Shown here piece by piece: positions 14,483 to 21,313 of a stretch of 22,222 nt of DNA. Under the pieces are notes generated by a model, which saw only the letters and a list, made by a program, of their open reading frames with translations, was not told where the DNA came from and made no database searches. Both the position numbers and the translations under genes were made by a program. How positions within the stretch are numbered: position 1 is the stretch's first letter; each line of letters opens with the position of its first letter. This DNA is from an uncultured Prevotella sp. (GTDB lineage: Bacteria; Bacteroidota; Bacteroidia; Bacteroidales; Bacteroidaceae), in the NCBI GenBank assembly GCA_902495455.1, contig CABUXJ010000035.1, positions 1 through 22,222 on the forward strand, in the 5' to 3' direction.

Positions 14483-16330
14483 TTTTATTACGATTTTCTT
14501 CCCACCTTTTATATATATGCCCTTCGTGAGCGGACGGTCATTGACGCGTACGCCCTGAAGAGTATATACCGGAGCGTCGGCAGGTGCTTCGGTAGCCTCG
14601 GGAGCGGTGATAGCCGACGGATCTTTAGGCTTGTCGTAGGTGACGACGGGAGTTATGGCCATCGACACGGCGTCGTCCACGTTTTCAAACCACCGGCTCG
14701 TGCCGAGCGGATTGCCTTGCTCGTCCTGGTCCTCCACGAGCTGCCACGTCGTTGTCCGGCCACCCTCGTCGCGGCGCACACAGGCGATGGCGATGTCGTC
14801 GATGTCGTAGGGAGCCTCATCCTGCGTGGCGTTGGGGATGCCCTCGATGACCACAAAGAAGTCGCTGTCGATGTCAGCCGGCTTGTCGAGGAAGAAGCGC
14901 GTGGGGACAAATGTTTTGTCACTTATCTGAATGTCGCCCGCCTTTATCGTCGACGAAGCCAAAATCTCACCCGGAGCACCGTTGGCGTCAGGTTTACGGA
15001 CGGTCAGGGTGATGACAGCGTCGGGCGAAATGGTTTCCCCGGAATAGAAGAAGACGTCGACACTGTCGACCGTGGCGGCGGCCAACGGCTTCTTGTAGTG
15101 CTCGGCGAAAGCGTTCAGACCGAGCCAGTTGCTTCCGGCATAGTTGCCATACCAGCCCAACTTTATCTGAACCAAGTCGGCATTCTCCTCAGGAGCGATG
15201 TTCCATACATACTGCGCGCCGCCAGCCTGAACGGCATACTGCCAGATGTCGTTGGAAGAGCCGAAATCGTTGGACGCCGTCAGGGCCAGACTGTACAGTC
15301 CCGCCTTGGTGTATGTGACCACGGGATTCTGCTCAGTGCTCGTCTCGGGCGTGCCGCCGACAAACTGCCACAGCCACTCCGTAGGCATACCGGTGGACAA
15401 ATCGCGATACCGGACGGGCACGTTGGTCGGGATGTATGTAGCCACGTAGGGCGAGAGATAGCCCTCTTCGGGCATGCCGGCCAAGGCTTTGGGCTGTTGT
15501 CCGCGCACGATGACATAGCCGTCGCGGACAGCCGTGTCGGTCGACGTGCCGTCGCCGACGGTCAGTTTCACCGCGAATGTGCCGGCCCGGTCGTAGCTCA
15601 CTGTCGGATTGCGGTCGGTCGACGTGGCCGGTGTGCCGCCCTCAAACTCCCACTGCCACGACTTGACGTCACCTTCAGACAGGTCGGCGAACGTGACGGT
15701 CTCGCCCTGCCATATCTCCACACGTGAGTCGGCAGCGGCATCAAGCTGCATCACGCGGAAACCGTCGATGAGTTCGTCCTCTCCACCGCTGCCTTTGTAG
15801 CGGAAGGAGAAGGTCACGCGCTTGCCTTCGACACGCTTCAGGTCAAACGAAAACTTCTTCCATGTCGTCTCGTCGTAGCCCTCGTTTTGCGCCCAGAGGA
15901 ACTGGTTGAGCAGCTGGATGGTGTCACCCGTGGCCACGTCGGTGGCATAGAACGTGTAGCTGCCGAAAATGAGGAAGTTGGGGGAGAAGTAATTGTAGTA
16001 TTCTACCACGCTCCCCGGCAGGATGTCTATCTCCGGCGACGTCACCGTCTCGTCCTGCTGACTGTTGGAATATCCCAAAAACAGGGAGTTTTTGTTTGTT
16101 GGGTCGATGGTGTTGAACGTGATGTTGTTGCCCATTCCCGGCGCAATCTGCCACGTGTTGCGGTCGTTTGTGGATTTGACGGTCCACGTCGCAAACTCCT
16201 CCTCGCTGTCGAAGTTCTGCGTGTAGTAGGTACTGTATGACTTGGCGGACGTGAACGCCGCCTTAAGCCCGTCGGCGTATGTGCCGAGGACTGTCATCGC
16301 GGAAATCAAAGTAAGTGCAAGTCTCTTCAT
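14480..16330 (-). CDS. Secreted PKD-domain protein with sorting-type tail
   Basis: This 616-residue protein begins with a signal peptide (MKRLALTLISAMTVLGTYAD). Residues about 35-198 resemble a choice-of-anchor or MAM-like jelly roll (YYTQNFDSEEEFATWTV, then LIDGFRVMQLD). Two PKD-type Ig folds follow at about 203-276 and 296-368, both with the WQ(W/F)xxxGGTPxTSTxxNPxVxY pattern. A further beta domain at about 370-560 contains VDSVDVFFYSG. The last residues, KGIYIKGGKKIVIK, are a sorting-type tail. Extracellular binding or structure is the likely role; no catalytic motif was seen. It lies downstream of the M16 peptidase gene behind a terminator and short T-rich repeats. Its stop codon is provided by the palindrome it shares with mutS. 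Confidence 0.9.
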   Translation of the reverse strand: MKRLALTLISAMTVLGTYADGLKAAFTSAKSYSTYYTQNFDSEEEFATWTVKSTNDRNTWQIAPGMGNNITFNTIDPTNKNSLFLGYSNSQQDETVTSPEIDILPGSVVEYYNYFSPNFLIFGSYTFYATDVATGDTIQLLNQFLWAQNEGYDETTWKKFSFDLKRVEGKRVTFSFRYKGSGGEDELIDGFRVMQLDAAADSRVEIWQGETVTFADLSEGDVKSWQWEFEGGTPATSTDRNPTVSYDRAGTFAVKLTVGDGTSTDTAVRDGYVIVRGQQPKALAGMPEEGYLSPYVATYIPTNVPVRYRDLSTGMPTEWLWQFVGGTPETSTEQNPVVTYTKAGLYSLALTASNDFGSSNDIWQYAVQAGGAQYVWNIAPEENADLVQIKLGWYGNYAGSNWLGLNAFAEHYKKPLAAATVDSVDVFFYSGETISPDAVITLTVRKPDANGAPGEILASSTIKAGDIQISDKTFVPTRFFLDKPADIDSDFFVVIEGIPNATQDEAPYDIDDIAIACVRRDEGGRTTTWQLVEDQDEQGNPLGTSRWFENVDDAVSMAITPVVTYDKPKDPSAITAPEATEAPADAPVYTLQGVRVNDRPLTKGIYIKGGKKIVIK

Positions 16331-16341
16331 CTTATTGTTGT

Positions 16342-16401
16342 TTTAATGATTTGAAAAAGGCTCGTGATTAATTGAAAAACAGTCTGTGATTAATTGAAAA
16401 A
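16342..16401 (-). repeat. Direct repeats with T-runs upstream of the PKD gene
   Basis: On the minus strand TTTTTCAATTAATCAC occurs twice (16386-16401 and 16364-16379, period 22), with a third degraded copy near 16342-16358. The first T-run doubles as the tail of the M16 terminator. The block fills the 5' region of the PKD gene, and no TAnnTTTG promoter was found in it. Confidence 0.75.
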
Positions 16402-16435
16402 GGCCCGGCCGGTATGCCTTCATACCGGTCAGGCC
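16396..16435 (-). terminator. Rho-independent terminator of the M16 gene
   Basis: On the minus strand GGCCTGACCGGTATG pairs with CATACCGGCCGGGCC (one G-T, one mismatch) around AAGG. TTTTTC follows. It begins about 25 bases after the M16 stop codon. Confidence 0.85.
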
Positions 16436-16459
16436 TGTCTGTATTGTCGTATATCGTGG

Positions 16460-19276
16460 TTATTCCTCCGGCATCATGACCACTTCGACGCGGTTGCCGG
16501 CCTTCAGCAATTGTGCGATGAAGGCGGCAATGGTCTCCGGTGTCTGTGCCTGAACGGTCTGCTTGTAGTCCGTGTGGAGATCGACGCCATAGTCGCGGAA
16601 GTTCTTGATGATGCCGCTCCAATAGGCGTTGGTCTTCGTGCGGTCGTCATAGCTCTTGAGCATATACTCCTTTACCTTGGCGAGCATGTCGGCGTCGCAA
16701 CTCTTCGCCATCGCCGGAACCTCGTCGCGGAGTATAGCTAAGGCCGTGTCGCCCTTCTCGGGCTTCATCGGACAGTAGGCCATCAGACCGCAGTCAATCT
16801 TCTCGTCGCCGCGGTTGAGGCTTCCCTGAGCGCCCACGCTGTAGGCAGCGCTGGCATCCTCGCGTATCTTCTTGAGGTAAATCATGCTGAGCACCTGGCC
16901 TGCAATGTCGGCCTTGATGCGGTTTTCAAGCGTGTAGGGGATGTCCTCGCTCGACCATACCATGATTGCCATAGCTTTCGGAGTCTCCATCTTGCGCTTG
17001 AAGCTGTTGATGACGATACCCTTGGCATCCGTATCGACGCGCTTGCCCTTCGTCACCTTCTTCTGTGACGGCAGCGAAGCGATGTACTGTTCGAGCAGCG
17101 GGCGTATCGTCGCCTCATCATAGTTACCGACGATGGTGAGCGTATAGGCAGCTGCGTTGGATGTCAGGTTGCGTGCGATTTCGAGTATGCGGTCGTAGTT
17201 GACGTTCTTCAGGTCGCCCGTCTCGACGGAAGAGAAGCGCGGATTGTGTGAGTTCATGGTCACGTTGACCGAATCGCTGAACGCGCTTTCGGGAGAAAGA
17301 GCCTTGTTCTTGAGCGAAATCTCGTATGTCTTCATCAGATTGTCGAACGACTCTTGGTCCTTGTTGATGTTTGTGAAGTAGAGATAGACCAGCTGCAGCA
17401 TCGTCTCGACGTCCTTGGGAGTCGACGAGCCGCTGATGGTCTGGCGTGTCATGCCGAGCGACATGGAGGCGGAAGCGATCTTTCCGGCCAACGCTTTCTC
17501 TAACTCCGTATGGGAGAAGTTGCCCAGTCCGCTGGCTTCGATGACCTCGTCAAACATCTTCAGGTTGGTGTAGTCAGCCTCGCCGTAAAGCGAAGAGCCG
17601 CCGAAGCCCTCCATCGAGAGCAACACCTGGTCCTTCTTGTAGTCCGTCTGCTTCAGCACGACCTTGACGCCGTTGGACAGCACGAGCTCCTTGTATCCGA
17701 ACTTCTCGTTGGTCTTTTCGCTCTTGATGCTTCCTTTCTTCGGCATTGCGGTGATGAGCGGCTCGTCCTTGACATTGTCGACGTAAGCCTCGAGCTTCTC
17801 GGCCCGCACGTCGGCGATGGCTTTCAGCAGACCTTCGCGTGTCGGATAGACAGCTCCGTCCTTCTCGATGTTGAAGTTGAGAATGACCATGTTGGTGTCT
17901 GACTCAGCCACAAGCTGTGCCATCACCTGGTTGACGGCCTCGATGGGAATCATGGGGATGACCTGCTTCATCATTGCGTAGTAGTCATCGAGCGACGGAA
18001 TGGGCTCTTTCGAGAGATAGTGCTCCTTATACTCTTCGCAGAACTGGCGGCTGTAACGCTTGTCCTTGTTGCTGTATGTCTTGTCCAAGGCGCTGATGGC
18101 GTTGGCCTTGGCGCGGTTATATTCCGTCGGAGTAAATCCGAAGCGGGCGGCACGCAGGGCCTCACGGTAGATTGCGGCCAGCGCGGCTTCCGTCTGTCCG
18201 TCCTTCGGCAGGGCGTCGATATCAAATGCGTCCTTGGTTGAGGCCATGATGAACGAGCCGTCGTAAGCCGACGAACTGACGAACGGGCTCTCCGGCTTCT
18301 GCGCATATTCGGCCAGACGGGCGTTGAGCATGTCGATGGCAGTGTTCTTGACATACTGTGCCACGATATAGGGGATAGTGTTCTTCAGCGAGTCGGGCAT
18401 GGCCTCGTGCTTGAAGAGGAGGTCCAGCGAGTTGACACGCTGCTCCTTGTCCTTCTCAATGACGACGATAGCCTCGTTGTTGTCCGGCACGGGCTCCTTC
18501 ACCACCGGTGCGGCGTCGGCCTGAAGCTTGATGTTACCGAAGAGACGTTTGATTTCCGCCTCGGTGTGGTCCACGTCGACGTCACCGACGACGATGATGG
18601 CCTGGTTGTCCGGACGATACCATTTCTCATAATAGTCGCGGAGCACTTGCGGCTTGAAGTTGTCGATGACGCTCATCAGACCGATGGGCATGCGCAGTCC
18701 GTACTTGCTGCCGGGGTAGAGCATGGGCAGCGAGCGTTCGAACATGCGCTGTGACGCCGTACTCCTCAGTCGCCACTCCTCGTGTATGACGCCGCGCTCC
18801 TTGTCTATCTCCGCCGGGTCGAGTATGAGTCCGTCGGCCCAATCGTAGAGTATGAGCAGACAGGAGTCGAGAGCCGACTGGCGTGTCGTGGGGACATTGG
18901 AGATATTGTAGACCGTCTGGTCTATGCTTGTGTAGGCGTTGAGGTCGCGTCCGAACTGCACACCGATGGACTCGCAGTAGCGGATGAGGTCATTGCCCTT
19001 GAAGTGTGTCGTACCGTTGAAGCACATGTGCTCCAGAAAGTGTGCCAGTCCGCGCTGCTCCTCTTCCTCCTGTATGGAACCCACGCGCTGTGCGATGAAG
19101 AACTCGGCGCGTTTTTCCGGCCAGTTGTTGTAGCGGATGTAGTAGGTAAGCCCGTTGGGCAGTGTGCCGATGCGCACGTCCTTGTCCGGCGTTACGGTCG
19201 GCATCGGCATCTGTGCCGCAACAGTCAGTGCGACCATCATCATCAGAGCCGATAAAAACAGATTTCTTAGTCTCAT
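16460..19276 (-). CDS. M16-family zinc metallopeptidase (insulinase-like)
   Basis: This 938-residue exported peptidase has a signal peptide (MRLRNLFLSALMMMVALTVA, then AQ). The inverted zinc motif HFLEH is at 79-83 in GLAHFLEHMCFNGT. The downstream ligand glutamate is in ERGVIHEEWR (about 160-169). The length fits two fused M16 halves: an active N-terminal pair and an inactive C-terminal pair, the latter including AYSVGAQGSLNRG. Such proteins degrade peptides in the periplasm or at the envelope; the substrate is not predictable. It lies downstream of xerD on the minus strand, separated by the 87-bp inverted repeat. A weak -7-like TACCTTTA about 25 bases upstream may be its promoter. Its own terminator follows. 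Confidence 0.95.
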   Translation of the reverse strand: MRLRNLFLSALMMMVALTVAAQMPMPTVTPDKDVRIGTLPNGLTYYIRYNNWPEKRAEFFIAQRVGSIQEEEEQRGLAHFLEHMCFNGTTHFKGNDLIRYCESIGVQFGRDLNAYTSIDQTVYNISNVPTTRQSALDSCLLILYDWADGLILDPAEIDKERGVIHEEWRLRSTASQRMFERSLPMLYPGSKYGLRMPIGLMSVIDNFKPQVLRDYYEKWYRPDNQAIIVVGDVDVDHTEAEIKRLFGNIKLQADAAPVVKEPVPDNNEAIVVIEKDKEQRVNSLDLLFKHEAMPDSLKNTIPYIVAQYVKNTAIDMLNARLAEYAQKPESPFVSSSAYDGSFIMASTKDAFDIDALPKDGQTEAALAAIYREALRAARFGFTPTEYNRAKANAISALDKTYSNKDKRYSRQFCEEYKEHYLSKEPIPSLDDYYAMMKQVIPMIPIEAVNQVMAQLVAESDTNMVILNFNIEKDGAVYPTREGLLKAIADVRAEKLEAYVDNVKDEPLITAMPKKGSIKSEKTNEKFGYKELVLSNGVKVVLKQTDYKKDQVLLSMEGFGGSSLYGEADYTNLKMFDEVIEASGLGNFSHTELEKALAGKIASASMSLGMTRQTISGSSTPKDVETMLQLVYLYFTNINKDQESFDNLMKTYEISLKNKALSPESAFSDSVNVTMNSHNPRFSSVETGDLKNVNYDRILEIARNLTSNAAAYTLTIVGNYDEATIRPLLEQYIASLPSQKKVTKGKRVDTDAKGIVINSFKRKMETPKAMAIMVWSSEDIPYTLENRIKADIAGQVLSMIYLKKIREDASAAYSVGAQGSLNRGDEKIDCGLMAYCPMKPEKGDTALAILRDEVPAMAKSCDADMLAKVKEYMLKSYDDRTKTNAYWSGIIKNFRDYGVDLHTDYKQTVQAQTPETIAAFIAQLLKAGNRVEVVMMPEE

Positions 19277-19360
19277 TTGTGTCTTAATTGGTTAAAAATC
19301 GTGTAAAGGTACACATTATTATTATATAAGGGCGATTATGTTATGAATAATTAACCAAAG

Positions 19361-19570
19361 GAATGTTGAATGTTGAGTGGTGAGTGTTGAATTGGTCGGC
19401 CAAAGGCCGATGTTGAATTATTTAATTACGAATTGGCTGCGCAGTGAATTTGTGGTTGCCTTTGCCTATAATGAAGGGATGGGTCACTGCGCAGCCAATT
19501 CGTAATTAAATAATTCAACATCGGCCTTTGGCCGACCAATTCAACATTCACCACTCACCATTCAACATTC
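19361..19570. repeat. Near-perfect 87-bp inverted repeat
   Basis: Arms at 19361-19447 and 19484-19570 pair in 85 of 87 positions by eye, around a 36-base loop. Outer parts are TGA-containing heptads. Inside are a nested palindrome TCGGCCAAAGGCCGA, an AT-rich stretch with AATTACGAATT and then GGCTGCGCAGTGA. The xerD frame enters the right arm and stops inside it at 19555-19557. The left arm ends 84 bases upstream of the M16 start. It could form a large cruciform or RNA stem, and may end xerD transcription. Confidence 0.95.
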
Positions 19571-20475
19571 TTCTTGTTTCTCGGATGATGTTCCATCACC
19601 TCTTTCCTCAGCGCCGTCAGGTCGATGTGTGTATATATCTCCGTCGTGCCGATGCTCTCGTGTCCCAGCAGTTCCTGAATGGCTCTGAGGTCGGCGCCAC
19701 CCTCAAGCAGGGCCGTAGCGAAGGAGTGGCGCAGCGTGTGCGGGCTGATGGTCTTCGTTATGCCCGCCTCGACGGCCTGCCGTTTGAGCATGATGAGAAT
19801 CATCGTCCGCGTCAGGTGAGCGCCGCGTCTGTTGAGGAAGACATAACCCTCCTCCCCCGGGCGGATGTTCATCTGCCGGCGGTCGTCAAACCACAGTGCC
19901 AATTCCGCCACGGCGCGTTCGGATATGGGCACGAGCCGCTCCTTGCTGCCCTTGCCCGTGACACGGATGAATCCGTCGTCGAGGAAGAGGTCGCTCAGCC
20001 GCAGCGTCACCAGCTCCGTCACACGCAACCCGCAGGAGAAGAGCATCTCGACGATGGCGCGGTTTCGGTGGCCCTCCCATTTCGACAGGTCGAAGGAAGC
20101 CTCCAGCCGGTCCACCTCCGCCGTCGAGAGCACTTCCGGCAGCTTCTCCGCCGTCTGCGGCGACTCGAGCAGTTCCGTCGGGTCGTCGTCGCGATAGCCG
20201 TCCGTGACAAGATAGCGGAAGAACGACCGCACGCCGCTCAGTATCCTGCACTGCGATGTCGGACCGACACCAAGGTCGTGCAATCCCGCGGCAAAATGCT
20301 GCAAGTCTTCCAGCTGCACCTCTGCCGCCGCAAGCCCTTCATGCTCCATGTAGTCCAGCAGCCGCCGCAGGTCACGTCGGTAGGCGTCGAGCGTGTTGGC
20401 CGAATAGTTGCGTTCCAGTTTGAGATAGCGCATATACCCTGCCACCATATCATTTGAGTTGTTTTTCTTGTCCAT
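19555..20475 (-). CDS. xerD: Tyrosine recombinase XerD
   Basis: This 306-residue site-specific recombinase of the XerC/XerD type resolves chromosome dimers at dif. Catalytic residues are all present: R151 in CGLRVTE, K175 in GKGSKERLVP, H246 and R249 in HTLRH, H272 in LLGHESIGTT and Y281 in EIYTHI. The N-terminal SAM-like DNA-binding domain covers about 8-95. I chose ATG at 20475 (MDKKNNSNDMVAGYMRYLKL); the open frame continues far upstream, but that part is not XerD-like and runs antisense through aroQ. The final residues NVEW and the stop are encoded by the inverted repeat, a replaced or extended C-terminus. XerC versus XerD cannot be settled by eye; the core length and context favour the chromosomal protein over an integrase. 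Confidence 0.93.
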   Translation of the reverse strand: MDKKNNSNDMVAGYMRYLKLERNYSANTLDAYRRDLRRLLDYMEHEGLAAAEVQLEDLQHFAAGLHDLGVGPTSQCRILSGVRSFFRYLVTDGYRDDDPTELLESPQTAEKLPEVLSTAEVDRLEASFDLSKWEGHRNRAIVEMLFSCGLRVTELVTLRLSDLFLDDGFIRVTGKGSKERLVPISERAVAELALWFDDRRQMNIRPGEEGYVFLNRRGAHLTRTMILIMLKRQAVEAGITKTISPHTLRHSFATALLEGGADLRAIQELLGHESIGTTEIYTHIDLTALRKEVMEHHPRNKKNVEW

Positions 20476-20498
20476 GTCCGTTAATTTTGTTACTTTTG
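20468..20498 (+). promoter_or_regulatory. Putative plus-strand promoter (for aroQ)
   Basis: TTG at 20468-20470, a 20-base spacer and TACTTTTG at 20491-20498 match the Bacteroidota pattern on the plus strand. The site overlaps the first codons of xerD and points toward aroQ, so the aroQ leader would be about 250 bases and include the inverted repeat at 20596-20681. No closer plus-strand match was found. Confidence 0.45.
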
Positions 20499-20595
20499 TC
20501 GTGCATACAGCGCACAAAGTCAGACTGTTGCGTGTCGCCGAGACGACGTTGACGAGCGCAACATGATGCCGGAACGGATTTGGCGTGTGATAATA

Positions 20596-20681
20596 GTAGG
20601 GGCATAATCTTGTTTTTGCCCTCTGCAGGCATGTCGATATACAACACGTATTGTCGGGCAAAAACAAGATTATGCCCCTAC
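20596..20681. repeat. Perfect 26-bp inverted repeat between xerD and aroQ
   Basis: Arms at 20596-20621 and 20656-20681 are perfect reverse complements with a 34-base loop. They contain GGGGCATAATCTTG and CAAGATTATGCCCC. It resembles short non-autonomous or REP-type intergenic repeats of Bacteroidales, but no transposase or clear target duplication is seen. It lies in the leaders of both divergent genes if the mapped promoters are right. Confidence 0.9.
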
Positions 20682-20730
20682 AAGCCTTTCCACACTGCGA
20701 AGTCAGGACGCGGCCTCTGTCTGTCAGGTG

Positions 20731-20765
20731 CAAAGATACGAAAAAAACATTTATGTTATGACAAA
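20731..20765 (-). promoter_or_regulatory. Putative minus-strand promoter (for xerD)
   Basis: On the minus strand TATCTTTG (20738-20731) followed by CACC is a good -7 element. The nearest TTTG (20765-20762) is 23 bases upstream, longer than the usual 19-21. It overlaps the aroQ start and would give xerD a leader of about 250 bases. Confidence 0.4.
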
Positions 20766-21198
20766 GAAAATACTTATCATCAACGGTCCCAACCTCAACA
20801 TGCTGGGCCGTCGCGAGCCGGGCATCTACGGCGACAGCTCCTTCGATGACTATCTGCCGCAGCTGCGCCGCCGGTTTCCCGACACGGAGATAACCTACTA
20901 TCAGAGCAATGTCGAGGGACTGCTCATCGACCGCATGCAACAAGCCGGTTTCGGCGGTGAAGACGGTGTCGACGGTATCATCCTCAACGCCGGCGCCTAC
21001 ACCCACACGAGCGTCGCCCTGCAGGACTGCATCCGCTCGCTCCGCTGTCCCGTCGTCGAGGTCCACATCTCCAACGTCCACTGTCGCGAGGAGTTCCGCC
21101 ACCACTCCATGATCAGCTGCGCCTGTCTCGGCGTCATCTGCGGTTTCGGACTGGACAGTTACAGGTTGGCAGTGGAGGCGTTGAAGGGTCAACCGTAA
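20758..21198 (+). CDS. aroQ: 3-Dehydroquinate dehydratase, type II
   Basis: This 146-residue cytoplasmic enzyme converts 3-dehydroquinate to 3-dehydroshikimate, the third step of the shikimate pathway to aromatic amino acids. Family motifs are all present: IINGPNLNMLGRREPGIYG with catalytic Y24 and R19, the substrate-binding N78 in ILNAGAYTH, and H104 in EVHISNVHCREEFRHHS. Type II enzymes are dodecamers of about 145-150 residues, matching the ATG at 20758. An in-frame ATG at 20728 would add ten residues that do not fit the family (MQRYEKNIYV). The gene is divergent from xerD, with an inverted repeat between them, and is followed by a repeat-rich gap before the methyltransferase. Confidence 0.97.
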   Translation: MTKKILIINGPNLNMLGRREPGIYGDSSFDDYLPQLRRRFPDTEITYYQSNVEGLLIDRMQQAGFGGEDGVDGIILNAGAYTHTSVALQDCIRSLRCPVVEVHISNVHCREEFRHHSMISCACLGVICGFGLDSYRLAVEALKGQP

Positions 21199-21220
21199 GC
21201 CTAACAACCCATACCCTACA

Positions 21221-21255
21221 ACCCACCCCAACCCTCCCGAAGGGAGGGAGCTTGA
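21221..21255. repeat. C-rich repeat, left-type copy
   Basis: This 35-base block is identical to 282-316 and carries the minus-strand four-run G motif (21222-21238) and a CTCCCGAAGGGAG hairpin. It pairs with the inverted copy at 21421-21467. It starts 23 bases after aroQ, so it could also fold in the aroQ 3' end. Confidence 0.85.
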
Positions 21256-21313
21256 TATGCGGGACACGCAATGGAACAAGTGCATACGGGTCACACGACG
21301 GTTGCATTTGTGA

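Noticed and set aside
14717..15727. 336-residue plus-strand frame opposite the PKD gene
   Set aside because: The minus strand has a complete signal peptide, two PKD domains and a tail; the plus frame has low-complexity Arg/Gly/Val composition and no motif.
20596..20681. Insertion sequence
   Set aside because: The terminal repeats enclose only 34 bases, with no transposase and no clear target-site duplication; at most a non-autonomous remnant.
20728..20757. Upstream ATG for aroQ adding ten residues
   Set aside because: The added residues MQRYEKNIYV precede the family's normal N-terminus and overlap the putative minus-strand promoter.
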